A stretch of DNA of 64,000 bases from Clitoria ternatea (lineage: Eukaryota > Streptophyta > Magnoliopsida > Fabales > Fabaceae): assembly GCA_037962975.1 (NCBI GenBank), contig CM075669.1, positions 111,244,501 through 111,308,500 of the forward strand, read 5' to 3'. Below, piece by piece: positions 47,345 through 58,350 of this stretch. How positions within the stretch are numbered: position 1 is the first letter of the stretch; each line of letters begins with the position of its first letter. The notes under the pieces were generated by a model. It saw nothing but the letters and a program-made list of their open reading frames with translations, made no database searches and was not told the origin of the DNA. The position numbers were made by a program, and so were the translations under genes.

Positions 47345-47706
47345 TTGAAGTAAATATCAATTCTAACACTGTTTCAGTATTCTGGGCATATCTCTCTCAT
47401 ATCTTAATGGATTTTAATAAAGTTGGTCTTGTTGGAAAGCTAAGACAACGAGGAACAATTTTGTAGTTTACCACTTTTTCAAATTTAGACTCTAACTAGG
47501 CATTAAAATATGTACAAGATGATATGATTGAAGTAAAATATCAATTCTGAAACTGTTTAGGTATTTTGGAATATCTCTCTCATATTTTAATGGATTTTAA
47601 CAAATTTGGTCTTGTTGGAAAGCTAAGACAACGAGGAACAACTTTTTAGTTGACCATATTTCCAAATCCGGACTCCAACTAGCAATTAAAATGTGTATAA
47701 GATGAC
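47345..47706. repeat. Direct duplication of about 180 bp in the solo LTR
   Basis: Two adjacent copies share ATATCTCTCTCATAT, GGTCTTGTTGGAAAGCTAAG and ACAACGAGGAACAA, with scattered substitutions, so the duplication is older than trivial sequencing redundancy. Confidence 0.8.
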
Positions 47707-48045
47707 GCATTTTGAGTGGATTATGTGGTAATTTGATGAGAGTAATTGGAAAAGCCAAAGAAATTAATAACTAAGGAAATAGGTAATAAGTTATTTGATT
47801 AACTTTTACCTAAAGTATAAAGTTAAAATTATTTACCATGGTAAAAGATTAAATTGAAGATGTTTTCCTAACCAAATTTATGTAGAAAGTTGAGATAAAA
47901 TGGATAATATCATTAATGGTCTAAATCAAAATGATTATACATGAGAATGAAATTTTTGGGATATTACAAAAACAGGTTCAAATCTTTGGTATTTTAATGG
48001 GCCAAACAGACTGGCTTACGGGTCAGGCCCAAATAGCCATCCCTA

Positions 48046-49290
48046 CTCAAGAGTGACGAGAGTTGAGATTCTCATGAGAATAAAATATGAATTATAAAGA
48101 ACACTCTAGTGTATATTAAAATTAACCAAATGCATTTTTAGAATTACCTAGGAATGATATCCCAGACTATATTATACCTGCGTATATTATTTATTGGGAT
48201 GTAAAATTATATTTTGAAAAACGTTCCCTAGTGATCTGAGTATGATATTGATATTTGTATCACATGGCCCATACCGGTCTTAATGCTACTACAAACATTC
48301 AATATAAGCCCATAATAACAACCCCAAAGATAACCCATTACAGCCCATGTCACATAATGAATTAGTATCACCTAGTGGTTGGGGGTTTGTTGGGGCATAT
48401 CAGTCCATATCTGCTGCTATGTTAGAAATGTTTATGTTTGTATCAACTTTCTCTAAACTTTACTAAAAAATACTGACAAAGGAACCAAGGCATTCAATGA
48501 CCACTTTATTCTATAAATATCACTCATTTAATATAGTTTGAAATACATTCCATAACCCTAACACTTGAGCTCTGATACCCCATATCGTAATGACGTAAAC
48601 GTCGAAGTGTCTTCACAGGTGACACCCTTTCACCCCACAACATGAGATATTGGTGTATTGGACAAAACGAAATAAAGACTTTGAGATCCTTATTGGACTT
48701 GATAATACAATAACGAATCCCCATTGAACCAATGTAAGAGATAGAACATCGGACCTTGGTATTCTACTGAAAGTTTACTCCCATATACTGATGATGTAGG
48801 AAAGAGGATCTAATTCTTCTTCTTCTTTCTCTTTTGATGTGTTTCTCTTCTTGTTCAATAATGGCAACCAAAGTAATGTAAAGAAAATGAAAATAAGGAT
48901 TATGAAAATAAGGAAAGTGGGCAGGGAAAGAAAAGAAAAGGAAAAAGGGGGAATGAGGGAAAAAGGTTATGGAATGGTGGAAGGAAAAACAAGGATTAGG
49001 GTGAAAACAAGGATTAGGTAAAAGGGAAAAGTGAAGGCGCCACCTTAAGAGGATAAGCCTAAAAAACTTGCCACTTAAGAGGAGAAAACCCTAGGATAAG
49101 AGTTTGTCTGGGTTAAAAAACCCTAGCTAAAATGAATGAGGAAAACTCAACTCACTTCTGACAAAAGAAATTGTATTATCTAATTCATGGTGTGTCTATT
49201 ACAAAGGAGAGCATGCCTTATATAGGCCAAGGAGGGTGAGACTTGCTTTAACCTAATGGGCTTTATTCTCTCCTAAGCACAAAAGCATTA
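48046..49290 (-). mobile_element. Remnant of a minus-oriented LTR element (Copia- or TRIM-like)
   Basis: GCTCTGATACCC (48569-48580) is, on the minus strand, GGGTATCAGAGC, one base from the tRNA-Met primer site TGGTATCAGAGC. Upstream in that orientation the minus strand has TATATAAGG (TATA-like, about 49216-49224) and a transcribed-looking leader, as expected for an LTR in front of a primer site. A purine-rich run occupies 48870-49020. Ends and duplication were not found. 48046-48500 shows nothing recognisable. Confidence 0.42.
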
Positions 49291-49525
49291 TTTCCCATAG
49301 GACTCGGGAGAAGGGTCCCGTTAAATCATTCGTTGACTAGCAAACGATCATTTGTACCTTAGTCATAGCTTAGTGAGCCTGGGTCAGTTTCCCCTAGGGT
49401 AAACCCTCATATAAGTAAAGGTCGTGTATGTATTTGGAGGCTAAGTGACACATTATTCAGAAACAGTAAACCTAATTCCTAGGGGAATTCTCTAAGGTTT
49501 TGTGCCTAATACTCTTGTGTGAACA
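49291..49525 (+). repeat. Element D 5' LTR
   Basis: Alignable with 59048-59268 from about 49303 on; the first dozen bases differ and the canonical TG is not evident. It ends GTGTGAACA at 49525. Divergence from the 3' LTR is visibly greater than between the LTRs of A or B, suggesting an older insertion. Confidence 0.75.
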
Positions 49526-49527
49526 TT

Positions 49528-49545
49528 TTGGCTCCCACTGTGGGG
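49528..49545 (+). other. Primer binding site of element D
   Basis: TTGGCTCCCACTGTGGGG begins two bases after the LTR end. It resembles the TGGCGCCCACCGTGGGG type common in Tat-lineage elements. Confidence 0.7.
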
Positions 49546-49601
49546 CTCGGTAAAACGGATCCTACACCTCAACTTTCAAACCCTAATCCTAGGAGGCATC
49601 A

Positions 49602-50963
49602 ATGGTAAATACTCGCAACACCCGCAGGGAAGAAGATGCTGGATGGCGACAGGAGCCCAACTACGACGATCAAATACAACAACTCCAAAACATGGTGGAG
49701 ACCCTGCAGCATACTATGGCTAACTACAGCAGGAGCATGCGGAACTTCGGGGGCGACAAGGAGTGGAGCGTAAGGCCTCAAGCCATAACAACACCTAATT
49801 CGCTCAGTGTAAAACTGATGGCCATGTTTCCTATCAGACGCAAGAAACAACGAGATACGAGCCTGAGCTTCCTTTTGCCGCCCATCCTTTTGTTGAATAA
49901 ATCATGAACGCTCTGACCCCCTTGAATCCCGTCTATGGAAAAGTAAAATGGCAAAAGAGACCCCGAGGATCACCTCACCGCGCTCACAACCACCATGTTG
50001 ATCACGGGGGCGTCAGAATCTCTCTTCTGCAGAACTTTTCCCACGACTTTGACTAAATCAACACTCTGCTAGTTCTCTCACCTCCCCCAGAAGAGTGTCA
50101 CCAATTTTTTAGATTTCACCAACAATTTCCTTAGCCAGTTTACCACTAGCCGAGCTGTACAACAAACTTCACATAGTTTGGTGAACCTGCGCCAACTCCC
50201 AAGTGAGACTCTGAAGCCGTACATGGCTCGATTTTTTGAGCAGGCCATCCAAATTTGAGACCTTAGCTCTGAGGTAGCATTGCACGCCATACAGACTGGC
50301 CTTTGCCCGAGTAAGTTTTCTGACTCCCTGGCAAAAAATCCACCCCTGGATATGGATTACTTTTGTACAAGTGCCTCTCGGTACATCAACATGGAAGAGC
50401 AGGAAGCAGACCAAGTGGACTGAGTGGGTCTCTCGGATCGGCCCAACCACCAATCTGATCAAAGAAGAAGAAGCCCTAAGTAGAGTCGAGACAAACGTAT
50501 TGATGTTTACACTGCTCCTAAATACACTAACTTCACACTGTTGAATGACCATCGTGATCGGATTATGCATGAAGTCTACAACACTAGCCTTTTTACACTT
50601 CCTCCCCAGGGAGAGGGGCCGAAGGGGTCAGATAAGTTCAAGTTTTGTGAGTTCCATCGAGCACGCAGACAGAGGATAGAGGAGTGTCGCTCTCTCTAAA
50701 ACCAGATAGAACATCTAATTCGCTAGGGACACTTGGCCAGATTTGTTTCCTGGAGGGATAACAGACCAAAGGAGGTAAACCAGAAAAGAGAACGGGAGTG
50801 CCTCGATCAAGTCGAGCTTCAAACTCGAGACCACTCACAAGAACCCCGTTCTCGGTCCCCGAGACCTGAAGACGGTAGAGAAGACACTAGACGAGTCATT
50901 CACAATATTTTAGAGGATACCCAGGTGCATGGGCACGCCGACCACATCGGGCGGGGCAGGTAA
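49602..50963 (+). pseudogene. Element D gag
   Basis: The ATG at 49602 gives MVNTRNTRREEDAG and a short coiled-coil stretch (DQIQQLQNMVETLQHTM). The capsid-like part is spread over several frames and stops between 50040 and 50400 (recognisable FRFHQQF, SETLKPYMARFFEQAIQI). The C-terminal basic part (50733-50963) has KEVNQKRERECLDQVELQ and ends near a TAG at 50961. The frame is broken in many places; no CCHC knuckle was recognised. Function in relatives: particle formation. Confidence 0.65.
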
Positions 50964-50989
50964 ACCTACTGCAGGAAGGCTCAGACTTG

Positions 50990-52930
50990 ATGGTTGTAAC
51001 TTTTGACAGGTCAGATTTCCCAGAGTGGTCCCAACAGAGACGAGCCGATAGTGGTTACTATGGGAGTTGCGGACTTTATGGTTGAGCAAGTACTTGTAGA
51101 TCAAGGAAGCTCTGTGGATATTTTACACTGGAAAGCATATCAAAAAATGGGCCTCCCCCCTCGTTGGTTGAAAAGGTACGATCGAAACTTACTCAATTTT
51201 TCTGGTGATTCTATGCAAGTTTTAGGGTTCATTGACTTAAGAACCACTTTCGGGACTGGAAGGGACAGTTGAGCCATTATCCTGGGTGCTGTAGTTTCCA
51301 CTATGCATCTGACAATGAAGTTCACACTCGGTGACGGGAGAATTAGAGTTGTCAAAGCGGACCCAGAGATAGCGTGGGAATGCTACTACGAGAGCCTCTG
51401 CCCTGAGGAGATTTTCATAATTTATGAGGATATTAAGACGGGATTTGATCCCTGCCACGACAAACACTATGAGAGACCCCAACCAATGGTATCCCTAAAG
51501 CTTGTTCAAGTCGGCCCCATCCCAAGTCAATTCACACGGATCAGTGCGGTACTCAACCCGGATCTCGAGGAAGCACTGTTAAACTATTAAGAATCAATGC
51601 AGATCTATTTTCTTGGAGTCCTGTTGATATGCTTGACATTGATCCCTCCGTAATCTGCCATTCACTCAACATCGAACCGGATGTTAAGCCTGTGTCCCAG
51701 AAGCATAGAAAGATGGGGCCGATCAGAAAATCATAGTCAAAGAGGAAACAAACAAATTTATGTCCGAAAACTTCATCCGAGAAGTCAAGTACACAACCTG
51801 GCTTTCCAATATTGTCATGGTGAAAAAGTCAATCGACAAGTGGCGGATGTGTGTTGTCTTCATCGACTTAAATAAGGTATGCCCTAAGGATCCCATATCC
51901 TTTACCTAGTATTGATCATTTGGTAGATGATACTTCAGGTTATAGAATTCTGAACTTCATGGAAGGATACTCAGGCTACAACCAAATTCGCATGGATCCT
52001 AAAGACGAGGAAAAAACAACCTTCATTACAAGTGGGGAAAATTATTGTTACCGAGTAAAACTTTTCGGCTTAAAGAACACATGGGCCACCTATCAAAGGC
52101 TGGTCAACAAAATCTTCACCAAACAGATTGGCAGAAACATGGAGGTATACGTGGACGACATGGTTGTCAAGACCAAGCAGGCGGAATTGTACGTCCAAGA
52201 TCTGGAAGAGACATTCGTTGAGCTGCACAAACACAATATGCGTCTCAACCCTAAGAAGTGTTCTTTTGGGGTCCAAGGCAGAAAGTTCCTGGGGTACATG
52301 CTCATCCATCGGGGCATTGAGGCTAACCCAGACCAGTGCCAAGTTATATTGGAAATGTAAAGTCCTTAAAATGTTAAGGAGGTCCAGCGCCTCACCGGCC
52401 GAATCGCAGCCCTATCTCGATTCCTCTCAAAATTTGTAGAAAATACATGCCTTTCTACAAAGTATTAAAGAAAGTAGACTCCTTCGAAGGGAACTCAAAA
52501 TGTGAAAAAGCGTTTCAAGACTTGAAAGTCTATCTAGCATTCCCCTGATACTGACGCATCCAGACAGGGGGTCAGAATTAGTCTTTTGTCTCTCTGCCGG
52601 AGCCGACGCAGTCAGTTCAGTCTTAGTCTAAGAAGACGGTTCGATCCAAAGGCCAATATACTTTACCAGCAAAACATTACAGGGGGTAGAGGCACGGTAC
52701 CAAAAGGTCCAAAAGTTTGCATAGAGCTTTGTCATGGTTATGCGCCGACATCGACCTTACTTTCATAACCACCAAGTTATGGTAAGAACCGACCAGCCTC
52801 TCGGTAAGATCCTTCAGAAGCCCCAGCTCGTAGGGAGGATGGATGCGTGGGAAGTTGAATTATCCAAGTACAACATTCGATGCGAAGCTAGGGGTCCCAT
52901 CAAGGCCTAGGTGTTGGTAGATTTCTTGGT
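50990..52930 (+). pseudogene. Element D protease, reverse transcriptase and RNase H
   Basis: Protease: VADFMVEQVLVDQGSSVDIL (catalytic aspartate in VDQGSS, about 51094-51112). RT: SGYRILNFMEGYSGYNQIRM, FGLKNTWATYQRLVNKIF and catalytic YVDDMVV (near 52150) in the open piece 51920-52360; its N-terminal part (51600-51900) has several frameshifts. The RNase H region (52440-52930) is broken, with FCLSAGADAVSSVLV and a TSKTLQGVEARYQKV-like segment in shifted frames. Many stops; inactive. Confidence 0.75.
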
Positions 52931-52959
52931 ATAGCTTAGAGATGATAGAGACGGTTACA

Positions 52960-54690
52960 ACGCCACACACGACCTATGGACCCTCTCTATGGACGGGTCC
53001 TATAATATGAAAGGTAGTGAGGCAGGTGTCATATTGGAATCTCCCACTGGTTTGGTAGTCGAAGAGTCACTTACGTTCATGTTCAAGGCTAGCAACAACC
53101 AAGCAAAGTACGAAGCTCTCATCGTCGGATTGTGAACAACTCTAGATTTGGGGGCCTGGTGCGTACTGGCAAAAACTGACTCACAGTTGGTCGCTAGACA
53201 AGTAGAAGGGTTGTACCAAGTGAAGGCCCTAACTTTGACAAAGTACTTGGCATAGGTAAACGAGCTAGCGGGAGAACTTAAGTATTTTCAGGTAGTCCAT
53301 GTTCCACGGGCAATGAATTAACATGTCGACCTGCTCTCCAAATTGGCCAACACAGTTAAACTAGGAAATCTTAAAACGATTGTCCAAGTCATCCTAGAGA
53401 GCCCACGATATAGAAGGTCCAACAAATGCTCCAAGTAAATGAAACGCTATCCGGAAACACGTGGATGACTCCAGTCATTGATTTCCTCCGCTAGGGAATC
53501 CTTCCAAAAGACCATCAGCAAGCCAAAAAGTTGCAGGTGCAAGCGGCTTACTATACTTTACTAGATGGACAGCTCTACAAGCGAGGTTTAACCCCACTCT
53601 TGAAATGCCTTAATGAAACCAAGCAACCTATATAATATGAGAGCTCCACTGAGGAATCTGCGACCTTCATGGGGGAGTCCATCCTTTGGCCGTTTGGGTC
53701 CTTCGAGCAGGATACTTCTGGCCAACCCTAAGAGCCGACTACTCCAAGTTCGTTAAGAAGTGTGACCCGTGTCAGCAAAATGCAAATCAGATCCACAGTC
53801 ACCTCGAGCCTTTGCATGGAATCCTGGCTCCCTGGCCCTTCAACACTTGGGGGATAGATATCTTGGGGCCATTCCCCCTCGAGAAAGGCCAAGTCAAGTT
53901 CCTCCTTGTGGCAATCAACTTCTTTACCAAATGGATCGAGGCAGAGCCTCTTTCAACCATCACTGTAGTTAAGGTCCAGACGTTCACCTGGAAGCACATA
54001 GTCTGCCGGCACAGATTCCCTCACACAATCATGTCAGATAATGGCCGACAGTTCATAGACAAAGGTTTTGTTAAATTCTACGAGAACTTGGACATCAGGC
54101 GAAAGTTCTCCTCTGTGGAGCATTCACAAACCAATGGCCAAGCCGAGGCCGGCAACAAGGTAATTCTCTAAAAGCTCAAAAAGTGGCTCGGGCAAACCAA
54201 AGAAAGGTGGGAGGAAAAGTTTCCTGAAGTTTTATGGGCATATCACACGACTCCACACTCATCAACTTACAAAACCCCGTTCCGACTCATATACGGGGCC
54301 GAAGCCATAATCCCGGTTGAGCTAGAAGAACTGTCCCTTCAACGTCTCGCCTACGACGAAGACGCAAGTAATGAAGGAAGGTGCAAAGATTTGGACCTCA
54401 GCTTAGAAGAGCGTGACGTTGCATACATTAAGATTTAGGAAGCTAAACAAAAATCTGCCCAGCGCTGGAACTCTTTACTCCGACCCCGACCACTCTGAAG
54501 GGGAGATTTAGTATTATGTATCGCAGACAAAAATCGAAGACACGGGAAAAAAGGAAATTCACCGCCACCTAGAACGGCCCGCACCGAGTCAAGAAAGCTA
54601 TTGGGAAAGGAGCTTACCAGCTAGAAGAGCTATTAGAAAGGAAATTCAGAGGACGTGGAATGCCACTCACTTGAAGTTTTATTATAGTTG
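52960..54690 (+). pseudogene. Element D second RNase H and integrase
   Basis: The archaeal-like RNase H (about 52975-53350) shows LSMDGSYNMKGSEAGVILES and NNQAKYEALIVGL, with a TGA after that motif. Integrase: a decayed zinc finger, then an open 161-codon piece (53686-54171) with CDPCQQNA, WGIDILGPFP, TIMSDNGRQF and the glutamate in TNGQAEAGNK, i.e. the D,D,E triad is present. A TAA at 54169 is followed by more integrase (WERWEEKFPEVLWAYHTT-like, YGAEAIIPVE). The C-terminal part is frameshifted. Inactive. Confidence 0.78.
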
Positions 54691-54829
54691 ATCAATGTAA
54701 ACAAGGGCACTCTTTTTCCTACCCGAGAGATTTTTTTTCATAGGGTTTTTCACTCAGGAGGTTTTAACGAGTCCCCATATTCTCCAATAAAAGTTTCGAA
54801 TATTCAAATGAAAAACCAATCAAAGCTAG

Positions 54830-55520
54830 CTACGAGTACGAAAAGTGCAAGCGAGGAACGCCCCTCGATAATACGTATTGAAACTTAAAATGCGTTTAAG
54901 TACAAAAAGTCCAAGCGAGGAACGCCACTCGGCAATATAAATTGAAACTTAAAATACGTTCAAGTTTAAAAAGTCTGAGCGAGGAACGCCCCTTGGCAAT
55001 ATGAATTGAAACTTAAAATCCGTTTAAGTATGAAAAGTCTGAGCGAGGAACACCCCTCGGCAATACGAATTAAAAGTTAAAATACATTTAAGTACAAAAA
55101 GTTTGAGCAAGAAACGCCCCTTGGCAATACAAATTGAAACTTAAAATATGGTTAAGTTTGAAAAGTCCGAGCGAGGAACGCCTCTCGGCAATACGAATTG
55201 AAACTTAAAATGCGTTTAAGTATGAAAAGTCCGAGCAAGGAACGCCCCTCGAAAATACGAATTGAAACTTAAAATACGTTTAAGTTTAAAAGGTCTGAGC
55301 GAGGAACGCCCCTCAACAAGACGAATTAAAACTTAAAATGCATTTAAGTACTCAAAGTCTGAGCGAGGAACGCCTTTCACCAATATGAATTGAAAGTTAA
55401 AATACGTTTAAGTTTGAAAAATCCGAGTGAGGAACGCCCCTCGGCAATACAAATTGGAACTTAAAATGTGTTTAAGTATGAAAAGTCTGAGCGAGGAACG
55501 CCCCTCAGCAATACATATTG
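54830..55520 (+). repeat. 64-bp minisatellite of element D (about 11 copies)
   Basis: Units contain GAGCGAGGAACGCCCCTCGG, then CAATACGAATTGAAAC and TTAAAATACGTTTAAGTA. Copies start at a regular 63-64-bp spacing (GCGAGG at 54851, 54915, 54979 and on). GAGG-AACG-CCCCTC in each unit can pair as a short hairpin. It lies between the integrase and the 3' end of the antisense gene. Confidence 0.88.
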
Positions 55521-55658
55521 ACATGACTTCAGACACGTAAAAATAAAAAGTACCCTAAGAAAAATATAGATACGTAAAGATAAAAGGCAGATCTCAATAA
55601 GATAAAAGACATATTATTCTTTATCAAGGACAAGCAAAAGTAAAACAACATATAAAAA

Positions 55659-57836
55659 TCACAGGGGACCAGCGTTGGCAGATCCCTCCTGCTCGACCAC
55701 TCTAGCAGAATAGGTCTCAGAGGTAAAAGGGTCAACTACAGCATCCGACTCAGGGGGATCCCTTTCTTCACCTTCGTCATCAGAATCAGGAAAGGCGACA
55801 ATCTGACCATTAACCACTATTTTAAAAGGATCAAACCCCTCAAAGTTCAGCTCAACAGTCAGGTTCAGGATGGCAACCTGTTTTTGACACTGCTCAAACG
55901 CGTCGTAATATTTCACGGCTATATCCCTCTCAGTCTCTTCCAAATGGACCCTCAACTCTTCCTTCAAAGACTCCATGTCTTCTCGAGCTTTCTGAAGGTC
56001 CTTCTCCAGCTCTTGCTTTTTCAAGGAAAGCGTGTTGTAAGTCCCCTCCACCTCTTCAACCTGCCTATCCTAAAAAGCGCACCTATCTTCAGCTGCTGAC
56101 AGCTTTGACTCAGCCATCGCTCACCCGGACTGAGCGATCTTCAAGTTATTCTCTAACTGAGCCAAGTCTTCCTTGAACTTTGTGATTCCCTTCGTCGCAT
56201 CGGACAACCGAATGTCCCCTTTTCTCTTCTCATTCATCAGGCGCTCATTCTCCCTCTTTAACATCTTATTTTCACGGGTCAGAATAGCCAGTGCTCTCCC
56301 TTGCACACCTAGTTGCTTCTCCAGGGGTCGGGTCATCGATGTTACCCAGAGACCGAACATCTCAACAGCCTGGCACATCTTAGTAGGGGTGGAGGAAGCA
56401 TACTTCTCCTCATCCTCCTTAAATAACATCGCTCGGTCTATAAAACGCGGTACCGGGAAATACGTATCCTACAAAGGTCGCGTTGAATTCCCATCAGTGG
56501 TCATGGACCCATTCATGAAGGCCTCCCAAAGACGATCGGTAGCCTCTGTCTCACTGGGCACCGACTCCATAATCTTTTAAGTAATTATTGGGGCAGACGA
56601 GCTGTTAGACCCTCCGAACGATTTCTCCCAGGTCACTAGGGTTTCATCTTCTTGCTCAGGGCTCTTAGAAACCCTAATGACGTGGGTCGCTCACTCACTA
56701 AGGCCTTCAGTCAGGACAGAAATTGAAGGAGATGGCAAGCTCCCTGATGCCTACACCACCGCTTCGTCTTGTCGTGACTTCTTCTGAACACGACCCACCT
56801 CCTTTTTCAGCTGTGATTGGGTTGGCACAACGGTAAGTGGTATGGCCAGAGTCGGAATGACAGCCTGATTGGGACCAAGTGCAGCAGCAAAAGAAGTACC
56901 CCTTTCTTGGCATCGTCATTCTTCCCGGTATCCCAGGAGATGGACTCTGAGCACCGTTTCCTCAAATCCCTCACAAAAAGCATGTTTGGGGCCATGTCAT
57001 CTGCAATAAACATAAAAGGGTCAATAAGGACAAGCAAACACTTACACAATTTAAATATCAAAAAACACTACTTACGAATCCAGGCGTCCATGGCTTCCGG
57101 GAAGGGAGACAGGGCAATCAGCGCCTGTGAACTGAAGAAAACTCCTACATCCTCAGTCAAGAACTTCGCATCTGATTGCTCGGACACGGAGAGGTCGTCC
57201 CACAACACTTGGAATTGGACCGGGATTTGGGTTCAGTACAAGGTGAATAGGGGGCGAGAGTCAGATTCATGTAGGAAATCTTCCTTAGGAAAATCCAGGC
57301 TCACACGGATCTTGAAAAAATCGGTCTTAAAATGTTTATACAACTAATCAAAGTCCCGAATTAAATTACGATGAGCAATCATGCTCAACGAAATCCACCC
57401 CAATGCTACCCCAGCTTTGAAAACTTTGGCTTGAAAAACATAAAAAAGGAGAGGAATGTAGAGACCCCAACCGAAATACTCACAAATATGCTCAAAAGCC
57501 CTCACAAAGGCCCACCCGTTAGGGTGTAGTTGAGTCGGAGCAACGCTAAAGGTGTTGAAGACGCCAATCTTGAAGTCAGAAAAGGGGAACGATAAATGGA
57601 GACAATAAAATAAAGTTTCATATACGAAAGTGAAGTCTACCTCACTCAGGTCCGTATGACGGTGACAGACCCGATCAGATGGCGAACAGCCTACATTCCG
57701 CATTAGAAGCAAACTAAGAGTGGTTAAAACTACCCCCTTCCCACAACTTGGCAATGGATTCCTCACTTTGGAAAGAAGATGAAATACCTAAAACCTCCTC
57801 TGTCACCCAGGAGTATGACGCCTCGACAACAGAAGC
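55659..57836 (-). pseudogene. Antisense gene of element D (Transposase_28 / putative gypsy-type transposon domain)
   Basis: Read on the minus strand. The N-terminal part (57766-57344) holds the pattern FVYETLFYCLHLSFPFSDF ... VAPTQLHPNGWAFVRAFEHIC, which I recognise as the plant domain named Transposase_28 or putative gypsy-type transposon, despite no shown transposase activity. A 75-bp intron follows (57075-57001). Downstream parts are coiled coil (56429-56121, LTRENKMLKRENERL) and a last piece (56051-55659) with coiled coil and an acidic tail (FPDSDDEGEERD). Several stops and frameshifts separate the pieces. The 5' end is displaced by the Cassandra element. Antisense ORFs of this kind are reported for Tat-lineage elements; function unknown. 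Confidence 0.72.
57001..57075 (-). other. 75-bp intron of the antisense gene
   Basis: On the minus strand the exon ends GCCTGGATTC, followed by GTAAGT (57075-57070) and a T-rich stretch ending TTTATTGCAG (57001). Without splicing a TAG follows at once; with splicing the frame continues from DAWI to H-DMAPNMLFVRDLRKR. Confidence 0.75.
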
Positions 57837-58350
57837 TGTGACATCCCGGGCACTATTGTAGGCGGGGAGTGATCGTTGGTGCATAGGCACGGACAAGGAA
57901 CGGCTCCTGGTAGGCTTCCAGTGGGAGGGGTAAATGAATGAACCGAATACATACCAGAACGAGAGGGATTCAAAGATTGTATAGGTATGAGACTATACAG
58001 TCAAGGATAGCTTAAAGAAATAAATTCGTACTACCTATACCAACAAATACATTAGCCTTTTCGGTGGCCCATCACTTAAAGACTCCAAGGTTAAGCGTGC
58101 TTAACTTGGAGTAATTCTGGGATGGGTGACCTCTTGGGAAGTTCTCAGAAAGTGTGTGAGTTAGGACAAAGCACACTGGAAAGGTCTCTTGTTGGTCTAT
58201 GGGGAGAGTCGTTCATTCCTAAAAAGTGGCTGAGGCATTTCAGTGGTATCAGAGCCTAACCTCTCTTAGTACGGTATGGTTTAAGGACGAACCAGGCGGA
58301 AGCTGGTGGGCATGTGACATCCTAGGCACTGTTGAGGATGGGGAGTAATC
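57837..58350 (+). mobile_element. Cassandra TRIM retrotransposon
   Basis: The 5' LTR runs from TGTGACATCC (57837) to GGCATTTCA (58242) and contains a 5S rRNA-like segment, the hallmark of Cassandra. A tRNA-Met primer site TGGTATCAGAGC follows (58244-58255), then a short non-coding interior, and at 58313 a second TGTGACATCC with about 38 bases of LTR homology before sequence diverges; the 3' LTR appears truncated. No clear target duplication was found. It interrupts the 5' end of the antisense gene of D. Confidence 0.85.
58081..58146 (+). ncRNA. 5S rRNA-like segment within the Cassandra LTR
   Basis: It matches the internal control region of plant 5S rRNA: box A-like GGTTAAGCGTGCTT (58089-58102), an intermediate element-like block near 58112-58122 and box C-like GATGGGTGACCTCTTGGGAA (58121-58140). 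Only about the second half of 5S is present, so this is not a 5S gene. Such segments in Cassandra may recruit RNA polymerase III factors. Confidence 0.85.

Larger units (their letters stand above)
44858..47968. mobile_element. Probable solo LTR (3.1 kb) nested in the hAT-like element
   Basis: It begins TGTGACACCC and ends GGGATATTACA, flanked by perfect AAAAC duplications (44853-44857, 47969-47973). The TG..CA ends, size, lack of coding sequence and lack of a second internal copy fit a solo LTR of a Ty3/gypsy-type element. It contains three 62-64-bp units (45380-45560, ACACAAGTAGGACTTAGCATA) and a 180-bp direct duplication (47345-47525 and 47527-47706). Orientation cannot be fixed from the ends. 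Organisation resembles the LTR starting at 60957. Confidence 0.78.
44292..48045. mobile_element. hAT-like non-autonomous DNA transposon, interrupted by an LTR-type insertion
   Basis: The left end TAGGGGTGG and the right end CCATCCCTA are inverted repeats (8 of 9), the terminal pattern of plant hAT elements. The flanks CTCAAAG (44285-44291) and CTCAAGAG (48046-48053) look like an 8-bp duplication differing by one indel. Subterminal GGGCC/GACCCG words are also typical. Without the nested insertion the element is about 640 bp with no transposase, so it is a deletion derivative. Confidence 0.72.

Noticed and set aside
56817..57347. 176-codon plus-strand ORF opposite the antisense gene
   Set aside because: The minus-strand frame has domain-like conservation and a consistent intron; the plus-strand frame shows no known motif and is a shadow.
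58081..58146. 5S rRNA gene
   Set aside because: Only the second half of 5S is present, with mismatches, and it sits within a Cassandra LTR.
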